In this document: one piece after another, positions 1-5,543 of the stretch | How the letters are laid out: every line of letters begins with the position of its first letter | Position numbering within the stretch: the stretch's first letter is position 1 | NCBI GenBank assembly: GCA_028284565.1 | Contig: JANQRM010000472.1 | Location: 1-9,344 of the forward strand | Reading direction: 5' to 3' | Length of the DNA stretch: 9,344 nucleotides | DNA from: Anaerolineae bacterium | Lineage (GTDB): Bacteria; Chloroflexota; Anaerolineae; Aggregatilineales; Phototrophicaceae | The notes under the pieces: generated by a model | Seen by the model: only the letters and a program-made list of their open reading frames with translations | Databases searched by the model: none | Told to the model about the DNA's origin: nothing | Translations under genes and position numbers: made by a program

Positions 1-409
1 CAGCAATTGCACCACTAGCACCGACCAATGGAACCGATGAGTTGGGGTCGATGATTATCTGAGCAATCGAAGCAACAAATCCACTGATGAAATACATCAC
101 GAGATAGAGGATACGTCCAAAGCGGTCTTCGATATTGTCCCCAAACAGATAGAGATACAGCATATTCCCACCAAGATGCGCCCAGCCTCCATGGAAGAAC
201 ATACTGCGAATCAAATCGAGCAGGGTTTCCAGCGAGAAAGGGTTGGCGGTGACATTCGCTGGAACAACAGACCAATCGAAGAACACTTCTTGTAATTTGT
301 CAGCAGGCAGAGAACTCTCCCACAAAAAAACAAGCACATTAATGCCGATGAGTACCCATGTCAGAATCGGAGTCCGGCGGGTGGGATTCATATCTTGGAG
401 AGGGAACAT
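1..409 (-). CDS. Rhomboid family intramembrane serine protease (C-terminus off the left edge)
   Basis: Translating the minus strand from ATG 409 gives 136 residues that run off the window without a stop. The protein is predicted to cleave transmembrane substrates within the inner membrane. A first membrane helix spans about residues 15-30. The family motif follows at 73-82 (HGGWAHLGGN), where H78 and N82 match the oxyanion-hole His and Asn of GlpG-type rhomboids. Next come GDNIEDRFGR (90-99) and GASGAI (130-135), with S132 as the catalytic serine. The partner histidine lies in the missing part. The start is supported by AAAGGA eight bases upstream (about 418-423); M7 is a less likely alternative. 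It lies downstream of the TPR gene on the same strand with a 105 bp gap, so it may or may not be cotranscribed. The family assignment is firm; the substrate is unknown. Confidence 0.93.
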   Translation of the reverse strand, partial: MFPLQDMNPTRRTPILTWVLIGINVLVFLWESSLPADKLQEVFFDWSVVPANVTANPFSLETLLDLIRSMFFHGGWAHLGGNMLYLYLFGDNIEDRFGRILYLVMYFISGFVASIAQIIIDPNSSVPLVGASGAIA

Positions 410-442
410 CACTTCTATCCTTTGAACACACGATAACAATGT

Positions 443-458
443 GTCATTTGTCAATGAC
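443..458. repeat. Short inverted repeat upstream of the rhomboid gene
   Basis: GTCATT (443-448) and AATGAC (453-458) form a perfect 6 bp inverted repeat with a 4-base spacer. It lies 34 bases upstream of the rhomboid start, in the 105 bp gap after the TPR gene. The minus strand also carries TTGACA here, but I found no -10 box at the right distance. It could be an operator half-site pair or chance. Nothing else recognisable is present in 410-514; no T-run follows, so it is not a terminator. Confidence 0.3.
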
Positions 459-514
459 TGTAACGCAAAGGCAGAGACGATGCAAAAGGATGAGTACGCT
501 TATAATGCATGGAT

Positions 515-1462
515 TTAGGGTTCTGATTGATTCAGATGATAACTCACCAAGCGAATACTTTTATCGGTTTCTTCGGCTTTGTCCATCATGCCCATTGCAT
601 AGAAGAGGTTATAAGCTTGTTGTAAATAGGGCAACGAATGGTCATAAGCACTGAGATTCGCAAGGACGTGTCCGGCACTACGTAGCAGTTCGGCTTCACT
701 CAGACTATCTCCCATCTCGCGGGCGATATCAATGGTGCGCTCGTAATAATTGAGAGCCTGTTGACCATAATTGTCAAGCGCGTCTTGACTGGTTGCCAAG
801 CGACTCATCTCTGCGTAAATATTGCCAATAATGCCCATTCGGAGCGCAAGACTGCGTTTGTCATTGAGTTTCTCAAAGAGCAGGATCGCTTCTTCAAAAT
901 AGTCGATGGCTTTTGCATAATCACCCAATGAAACGTAGCTGTTACCCAGATTACCCAAGCGTGATGCTAGCCCGCGCATATCCATCAAGTCACGGGCAAC
1001 TTGGACGGATTGGGCATGCAGTTCAATGGCTTTTGGGGCTTGTCCAATATCATCGTAAAGCAAGCCTAAATTGCCAAGCCAAATCCCACGTCCGCGCACA
1101 TCACCAATTTCCTGTGCGATGAGCAAGGCGCGGTTCAAATAATCCAGCGCATCATCATAACGTCCCAATTCTCGTAGAATATTGCCGATATTGCCCAGCA
1201 AGCCATCTTCTGTGAGCTTGTCATTGTCTTGTCTAGCACGGTCTAGCGCTTCGTCAAAATAGGCTAGTGCGCGGTCTGCTTCGCCGAGCTTATAATAAAT
1301 CAACGCGAGATTCCCTAGATGTCGCCCTTCCATCCCGATTTCGCCACTCTCACGCGCAAGTTTTGCCGCTTCCTCAAGATTTTCGATAGCTACAGGATAA
1401 TCTTCATTTTGGAGCGCGACTCGTACTGCACGTAGGAGTCGGGTTTGGTCTTTGATATTCAA
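515..1462 (-). CDS. Tetratricopeptide repeat protein (LGN-type TPR array)
   Basis: A 315-residue protein built almost entirely of TPR helices, without signal peptide or membrane segment, so probably a cytoplasmic protein-interaction scaffold. The glycines of the LGN signature sit at residues 50, 90, 130, 170 and 210, an exact 40-residue period typical of TPR_12/LGN-type repeats. A first unit lies at about 12-40. The sixth unit carries an 11-residue insertion around 221-236, and a final unit ends near 295. The TTG start at 1462 is chosen because the frame upstream is closed by a TGA without any ATG or GTG; the next Met is residue 44, which would delete a repeat. The Shine-Dalgarno is only a distant GAAAG run. 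The gene starts 34 bp after the stop of the deazaflavin-reductase homologue, suggesting one transcript. The partner cannot be inferred. Confidence 0.88.
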   Translation of the reverse strand: MNIKDQTRLLRAVRVALQNEDYPVAIENLEEAAKLARESGEIGMEGRHLGNLALIYYKLGEADRALAYFDEALDRARQDNDKLTEDGLLGNIGNILRELGRYDDALDYLNRALLIAQEIGDVRGRGIWLGNLGLLYDDIGQAPKAIELHAQSVQVARDLMDMRGLASRLGNLGNSYVSLGDYAKAIDYFEEAILLFEKLNDKRSLALRMGIIGNIYAEMSRLATSQDALDNYGQQALNYYERTIDIAREMGDSLSEAELLRSAGHVLANLSAYDHSLPYLQQAYNLFYAMGMMDKAEETDKSIRLVSYHLNQSEP

Positions 1463-1496
1463 ACAGAATCGCTTTCTTTCGTCGAATATTCAGATA

Positions 1497-2144
1497 TTAG
1501 CGGTCAGACTGAGTATCATCATTGAGCAGTGCAGTCTTTGGTATCGCATTGTGACGGACGAGTCGCCAGATAAACCAAACCATGAGGCTGAACAGCCCAC
1601 CAATAATGAAATGCCCACCGAGTCCATTAGCAATCGGGCGAATGGGTGGCAAGGTCGGTTCATCTTCGCAAGGGTCAATTCGTACCACGGTAAACTGGTC
1701 GGCAACATCTGTCAGGGTTCTAAAATCAATTGTATCCGCTGTACTCAGGTGGGAAAGTATCCATTCATATAATAGGGAATTACGCCGAAACATATAGACG
1801 GCTTTCAGAGCTTCTGCTTTATTCTCAACCACTTGTGCTTTCCCCTGACTGACAAAGTTTCCATGTTGGAAAGTGATAGTGGAATCGCGCAGGATATTCT
1901 GCACCCAATAGGTATGCTCACCCCAAGTTGCCAACAGATAATATTTACTCCCATGACGACGATATTCCAATGCCACTGGTCGGGGTAAACCCGTGACATG
2001 CCCCTTCGTCGTTAATATCAGGAAGGGTGTCCAATCGACATACCTGCCTAATCCCAAACGATAGAGCAAAATAGGGAACTTAAAGACCGGAGTCAAAACA
2101 CCCCGCGTCGTTGCTAGAAATTCAGTCGATGTTGAGTCAGTCAT
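1497..2144 (-). CDS. Deazaflavin (F420)-dependent nitroreductase-family protein with C-terminal membrane helix
   Basis: A 215-residue protein from ATG 2144. Residues about 37-150 match the F420H2-dependent quinone reductase/DUF385 fold (Ddn-like). The core begins with LILTTKGHVTGLPRPVAL (42-59), the usual LTTxGRxSGxxRxxPL region, followed by a YYLLATWGEH strand-loop (68-77) and a WVQNI segment (80-84) where the family has WYxNL. Family members use reduced F420, or sometimes FMN or haem, to reduce small substrates. After an acidic/proline linker a hydrophobic helix (about 176-195) suggests the protein is tethered to the inner membrane, which is not the usual architecture. A TTG start three codons upstream (2153) is possible; no clear Shine-Dalgarno decides between them. 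It is the first gene of a probable operon with the TPR gene. Cofactor and substrate are inferred only from the family. Confidence 0.78.
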   Translation of the reverse strand: MTDSTSTEFLATTRGVLTPVFKFPILLYRLGLGRYVDWTPFLILTTKGHVTGLPRPVALEYRRHGSKYYLLATWGEHTYWVQNILRDSTITFQHGNFVSQGKAQVVENKAEALKAVYMFRRNSLLYEWILSHLSTADTIDFRTLTDVADQFTVVRIDPCEDEPTLPPIRPIANGLGGHFIIGGLFSLMVWFIWRLVRHNAIPKTALLNDDTQSDR

Positions 2145-2175
2145 AATTGGCAAAATATCTTAATTGATACTTGTA

Positions 2176-2181
2176 TTATAG
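2176..2181 (-). promoter_or_regulatory. Consensus -10 box upstream of the deazaflavin-reductase homologue
   Basis: On the minus strand a perfect TATAAT lies 32 bases upstream of the ATG at 2144, which places the transcript start about 25 bases before the gene. No convincing -35 hexamer is seen at 16-18 bp, so the promoter may need an activator. It would serve the reductase-TPR pair. Confidence 0.5.
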
Positions 2182-2221
2182 CGTTTTTCCATCTTTGGGG
2201 GGATTGTGAATTATTCGTTTG

Positions 2222-2249
2222 TGTTAACAGGCAATATAGTTACGTAACT
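2222..2249. promoter_or_regulatory. Two perfect palindromes in the divergent promoter region
   Basis: TGTTAACA (2222-2229) and AGTTACGTAACT (2238-2249) are perfect palindromes whose centres are 18 bp apart. Both sit between the divergent -10 boxes at 2176-2181 (minus) and 2279-2284 (plus). This placement suits a regulator-binding site controlling either or both genes, but there is no direct evidence for a cognate regulator. Short AT-rich palindromes also occur by chance. Confidence 0.35.
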
Positions 2250-2278
2250 TTCTCATCTGCAAATCCGTCGCTCTGCGC

Positions 2279-2284
2279 TACAAT
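2279..2284 (+). promoter_or_regulatory. Probable -10 box of the SH3b lipoprotein gene
   Basis: TACAAT, preceded by CGC, lies 20 bases upstream of the start codon at 2305. The same CGCTACAAT string precedes the membrane protein gene at 9009, where a good -35 is present. Here the hexamer 17 bp upstream (TCTGCA, 2256-2261) matches the -35 consensus at only three positions. Confidence 0.45.
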
Positions 2285-2304
2285 AGAGTGAGGAGATGAT
2301 GTAA

Positions 2305-2784
2305 ATGAGACGATGGTTCTGCTTGTGGATTGGTGTCAGTTTGGGGCTGTTAACTGCCTGTAGTTTGCCAACGCAAACAGAAACAGCAACGGAGACTCCT
2401 GCGTCACGAATGACCATTGTGCCAACGACTGAAGTTCGACAGACACCTCAAGCAACACACACGCCAAGATTTGGTGCATCCCCGACACCGATTCAACGTC
2501 GTGACTTTGTATGTGATAACGCACCTATGACCTATCTCATCCGCAATGAGCGAGGTCAAGTCACAGATACAGACGATGAGGAAACACTCAATTTACGCTC
2601 AGGTCCCGGAACAGAGTATCGTATCTTAGAACAAATCGAACAGCTTGAAGTCTTTTTTGTGCTAGATGGTCCAGTATGTGCTGAGGATTATGCATGGTAT
2701 CGTGTTTTGTATGATGGGCAAGAAGGTTGGATAGCGGAAGGCGATTTTGAACAATATTATGCCGAACCCTATTTGCCCGGCTAA
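2305..2784 (+). CDS. Small SH3b-domain lipoprotein
   Basis: A 159-residue exported protein. A short signal peptide ends in the lipobox LTAC (16-19), so C19 should be lipidated and the protein anchored outside the cytoplasmic membrane. Residues about 21-64 are a low-complexity Thr/Pro/Gln spacer of the kind common in Chloroflexota cell-surface proteins. Residues about 68-150 form a bacterial SH3 domain, with LNLRSGPGTEYRIL at 95-108 and conserved W131 and W142. Such domains usually bind peptidoglycan or surface ligands. C70 and C125 could form a disulfide. AGGAG (2291-2295) with 9-base spacing selects ATG 2305. Two ATG codons and a TAA lie in frame directly before it, so translation cannot start further upstream. 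Divergent from the reductase gene; the LacI gene downstream has its own promoter. Confidence 0.88.
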   Translation: MRRWFCLWIGVSLGLLTACSLPTQTETATETPASRMTIVPTTEVRQTPQATHTPRFGASPTPIQRRDFVCDNAPMTYLIRNERGQVTDTDDEETLNLRSGPGTEYRILEQIEQLEVFFVLDGPVCAEDYAWYRVLYDGQEGWIAEGDFEQYYAEPYLPG

Positions 2785-2820
2785 GAAACACACTGGAGCA
2801 AATATCTCAATTGTTGTAGG

Positions 2821-2849
2821 CTGGCATCTCTCCATTGACGACCTATAAT
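2821..2849 (+). promoter_or_regulatory. Promoter of the LacI-family regulator gene
   Basis: CTGGCA (2821-2826) is separated by exactly 17 bp from a perfect TATAAT (2844-2849), giving a sigma70-type promoter that should start transcription near 2856, about 48 bases before the ATG at 2904. It lies in the gap after the lipoprotein gene, so the regulator is probably transcribed separately. Confidence 0.6.
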
Positions 2850-2860
2850 AGATTTTAGTG

Positions 2861-2873
2861 GATTTATTAAATC
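2861..2873. promoter_or_regulatory. Candidate autoregulatory operator of the LacI-family gene
   Basis: GATTTA-T-TAAATC is a perfect 6+6 inverted repeat with one central base. It begins about 5 bases after the predicted transcription start and lies upstream of the LacI-family coding region. A repressor bound here would block its own promoter. LacI/GalR operators usually have an even symmetry with central CG, which this lacks, so the match is by position and symmetry only. Confidence 0.4.
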
Positions 2874-2903
2874 AAGTAATCAAAAAACGGCTAAAGGTTT
2901 TTC

Positions 2904-3938
2904 ATGGCGATAACAATAAAAGATGTTGCCAAAGAAGCAGGTGTGTCCATTGCGACAGTATCCTACGTCTTGAATAATAAAGTGGATTCCATTAGCGAAT
3001 CAACTCGGCAACACGTCTTGGAAACCGCTAAACGCATTGGCTACACACCAAATGTCACTGCACGAAACCTCAAACTCAGCAAAACGCAACTCATCGGTTA
3101 CGCATGGCATGAGATTCCGACAGACCAAGTGAATCCAATAATGGATCGCTTTACCTACCAATTAGCGCACGCAGCTGAAGCCCAAGGGTATCATGTTCTC
3201 ACCTTTACCCATCCTGAAGATGACCCTGCACCTGCTTATGATGGCTTGATTCAAATGGGGCGGGTTGATGCGTTTGTCCTTGCGGCGATTCAGCAAGATG
3301 ATCCCCGAATGAAATTATTACATGAACGCAAGATTCCTTTCGCAAGTTTTGGACGGTCAAATGCGAGTGGTGATGCTCCATGGGTGGATGTCGATGGGGA
3401 AGATGGTGTAAGACAAGCCGTAAACTATCTGGCAGAGTTGGGTCACCGACGCATAGCAATGGTCGGATGGAATGATGATTCCAGTGTTGCGATCCATCGT
3501 CAAAATGGTTTTATCCAAGCCATGGCAGACTTAGAATTACCCATCCATGATGAGTATATCGTGTTGGGAGAGAACACCGAGTCGCTTGGGCGAGAAGCAC
3601 TGCGACAGTGGATTGAATTGCCCAAAAACCAACGTCCCACCGCCGTCTTTGCCAGTAGCGATTTAGAAGCCATCGGGGTGATGAACGAAGCTCAAGACCG
3701 CGGTCTTGTTATTGGTGAGGAATTATCAGTCATTGGTTTTGACGATGTCCCCATGAGTCAGCATCTACGCCCTGCATTAACTACACTCCAACAACCCATA
3801 GCAGAAGTTGCCCACACGTTAATTGGGATGATTCAGCGTCGCCTCAAGAGCAAAAAAGTCCATCATCAAGAAACTTGTGCATTGCTAAAACCCAAGCTCA
3901 TTGTCCGCGAGTCATGTGGCGCACCGCCAAGTGATTAA
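2904..3938 (+). CDS. LacI/GalR-family transcriptional regulator
   Basis: A 344-residue DNA-binding regulator. The N-terminal helix-turn-helix is classic (ITIKDVAKEAGVSIATVSYVLN, about 3-24), followed by the hinge helix with NVTARNLKL (50-58). The remainder, about 62-335, is a periplasmic-binding-protein-like effector domain. It contains the expected RVDAFVLAAI, GHRRIAMVGW, FASSDLEAIGVM and SVIGFDDVPMSQHLRPALTTLQQP segments. Family members usually repress sugar-use genes and are released by a sugar or phosphosugar. No transporter or glycosidase is nearby, so its targets are probably elsewhere, apart from likely self-control through the repeat at 2861-2873. AAAGG six bases upstream supports ATG 2904. 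It ends only 5 bp from the convergent kinase-like gene, with no room for an intervening terminator. The effector cannot be predicted. Confidence 0.95.
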   Translation: MAITIKDVAKEAGVSIATVSYVLNNKVDSISESTRQHVLETAKRIGYTPNVTARNLKLSKTQLIGYAWHEIPTDQVNPIMDRFTYQLAHAAEAQGYHVLTFTHPEDDPAPAYDGLIQMGRVDAFVLAAIQQDDPRMKLLHERKIPFASFGRSNASGDAPWVDVDGEDGVRQAVNYLAELGHRRIAMVGWNDDSSVAIHRQNGFIQAMADLELPIHDEYIVLGENTESLGREALRQWIELPKNQRPTAVFASSDLEAIGVMNEAQDRGLVIGEELSVIGFDDVPMSQHLRPALTTLQQPIAEVAHTLIGMIQRRLKSKKVHHQETCALLKPKLIVRESCGAPPSD

Positions 3939-3943
3939 CCCCG

Positions 3944-4546
3944 CTATTGCGACAACCCGAAATAGGCTTCAACCAATTCAAAATTATGGTCGAGCGATAA
4001 TGTCCCGTCCACCACAATGAGATTCAGACTACGGTCTTCGGCTTGGGCGCGCACAGTTTGAGCAAAATCAGCATCCCGTGCCATCCAATTCTGGAAGGCT
4101 TCAAGGCTGTCTGAACAATCGACCAGTACATTCTTTACCCATGGACGACGAATATAATGGGTCAATTGGAAAACTTCGGTGGGAATAATCCAAACTGCGT
4201 GATTGGGTGACTCAAATTGGGATTCAATCAGTTTCGGCAATAGTGCCGCACCCTCGACAATCAATGGACGTTGAAGGACTTGAATATCTGTCAATATCAT
4301 CGGCAATTCTTCACGATATACTGCAAGTTCGCGCTTGACTTGATGCTCAATTGGAGCAAGCCATATTTCATCGCAAGTCATCAGTCGAAGGCGAGAGAGC
4401 AAGGGTTGTTTTTTGGAGGTGGCTTGAGCGAGATGACGTTCAAAATGCTCATCAGAATGATACAAGGCGAATCCATACTTATCAGCTAGACGTTTGGCGA
4501 TTGTGCTTTTCCCAGCACAGGGCGACCCACCAATCCAATAAATCAT
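3944..4546 (-). CDS. P-loop NTPase, small-molecule kinase-like protein
   Basis: A 200-residue soluble protein with a textbook Walker A at the extreme N-terminus (GGSPCAGKST, residues 6-15). An HSDEHF segment follows at about 30-35, in the position where nucleotide, shikimate and gluconate kinases carry their substrate-binding or Mg-binding Asp. The overall plan (a short β-strand, the P-loop, a lid-like Arg-rich region near HYIRRPW, about 130-136) suggests an adenylate-kinase-type phosphotransferase. I do not recognise a specific substrate family. Its ATG overlaps the stop of the upstream GNAT gene as ATGA (4543-4546), so translation is coupled. It could phosphorylate the product or substrate of that acetyltransferase, but this is only an inference from the overlap. 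Confidence 0.75.
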   Translation of the reverse strand: MIYWIGGSPCAGKSTIAKRLADKYGFALYHSDEHFERHLAQATSKKQPLLSRLRLMTCDEIWLAPIEHQVKRELAVYREELPMILTDIQVLQRPLIVEGAALLPKLIESQFESPNHAVWIIPTEVFQLTHYIRRPWVKNVLVDCSDSLEAFQNWMARDADFAQTVRAQAEDRSLNLIVVDGTLSLDHNFELVEAYFGLSQ

Positions 4547-5460
4547 AGGGCTTTGACATTATTTTTGAGTGTATATTTGGGATGAAAGCCAAGAGAAGCA
4601 TAGAGATTGGTCGAAGCTGGATTGTCTAATTCATGTCCAACTTGTGCCACTGTTATCCCTTTTTCGCGGAGCTTGCGCATCATATAAATCATGAGGTTGC
4701 GTGCCAACCCTCGTCGCCAAAAATCCTTGTGCGTTCCCACCGGTTCAAATAACCCCACTTTGTTGACTTCATCGAGCCAAATAATGCAAAAAGCGACAAA
4801 ACGACCTTCTGAGGTAACCACAACCCATTCATTCTCATGATGATAGCCGGGAGATTGCATCACGCGCTGATATTGATCCAGTGTCCACTCCGAGTCAAAG
4901 CTACCTGAATGAACATCGGCTAATAGTTGTGCTTCATGAAGTCCTTCTGCATGCCGAATAGAAAAGCCTACAGGTAAATCAACCGATGGCAAATCGGATA
5001 CATCTTCAAGTGTACGTTGAGTAATGCTTAGGAAATCTTTCTTGAATGTATAGTCCCTTTCAGCTGATAAGGCTTCTCGGTACTTATCGCCAGACCAAAC
5101 ATCAATGGCAATATGGCGTTTCTCAACGTTGTTCTTATCCATCCATTCGATGAGCCTTGTTTCCGCCCAGTCGAAGATCATTGACTCTAATGGTTTTCCT
5201 CGATGCTCTGGCGCAACAAAAACTTCGATGACTTGCCAATTGGGATAGACCAATCCCCAACCCTGTAATCCGTTATTGTCTTCCCATAGCTGGAGCAGAG
5301 TCTTAGGATCAAATCGGCGGAGACCATTGAAGATACGATGCGGAATATCACCGGGATGGACATAACCCCTATCACCTGCTTCTGCAATCCATTGTTGAAT
5401 TGCCCGTTGCATGGCAATGATGTCATTGTCGGTTTGCAACATGCGTGAGGTCACCGTCAC
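4543..5460 (-). CDS. Tandem GNAT-domain N-acetyltransferase
   Basis: A 305-residue protein with two GNAT folds, an arrangement also seen in mycothiol synthase-like enzymes. The C-terminal domain (about 163-300) is the better preserved. Its acetyl-CoA pyrophosphate-binding loop is WRRGLAR (247-253), after the strand GLFEPVGTHKDF, and it ends with NPASTNLYASLGF (279-291), the usual final motif with the catalytic-area Tyr. The N-terminal domain (about 10-150) keeps VFVAPEHRGKPLE (80-92), but the loop glycine/alanine after RGK is replaced by Pro-Leu, so it is probably structural. The GTG start at 5460 is chosen for GAGGG nine bases upstream; ATG at residue 7 has no such site. It overlaps the P-loop gene by 4 bases. 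The substrate is unknown. Confidence 0.85.
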   Translation of the reverse strand: MTVTSRMLQTDNDIIAMQRAIQQWIAEAGDRGYVHPGDIPHRIFNGLRRFDPKTLLQLWEDNNGLQGWGLVYPNWQVIEVFVAPEHRGKPLESMIFDWAETRLIEWMDKNNVEKRHIAIDVWSGDKYREALSAERDYTFKKDFLSITQRTLEDVSDLPSVDLPVGFSIRHAEGLHEAQLLADVHSGSFDSEWTLDQYQRVMQSPGYHHENEWVVVTSEGRFVAFCIIWLDEVNKVGLFEPVGTHKDFWRRGLARNLMIYMMRKLREKGITVAQVGHELDNPASTNLYASLGFHPKYTLKNNVKAL

Positions 5461-5470
5461 GTCGAAACAC

Positions 5471-5489
5471 CCTCAAATTTTTTGTGAGG
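5471..5489 (-). promoter_or_regulatory. Small hairpin covering the GNAT Shine-Dalgarno
   Basis: CCTCA and TGAGG (5485-5489 and 5471-5475, read on the minus strand) form a 5 bp stem with a 9-base A/T-rich loop. The 3' arm contains the GAGG of the Shine-Dalgarno used by the GTG at 5460. The stem is weak and could be fortuitous. No U-run follows, so it is not a terminator for the upstream gene. Confidence 0.25.
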
Positions 5490-5543
5490 AATAGACAGAC
5501 AGTATCCTCGATTTTGCTCAAAAGCGCGAATAGACTATCGAGC

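Noticed and set aside
15..275. 86-residue minus-strand reading frame with several Trp and Cys
   Set aside because: It is an out-of-frame shadow of the rhomboid gene, which is well supported by its motifs in the other frame.
2761..2781. GCCG...CGGC stem at the end of the lipoprotein gene
   Set aside because: Only 4 bp with a long loop and no following T-run, so it does not qualify as a terminator.
5507..5542. CTCGAT...ATCGAG inverted repeat after the hybrid regulator gene
   Set aside because: The arms are 24 bases apart and no T-run follows on the minus strand; too weak for a terminator call.
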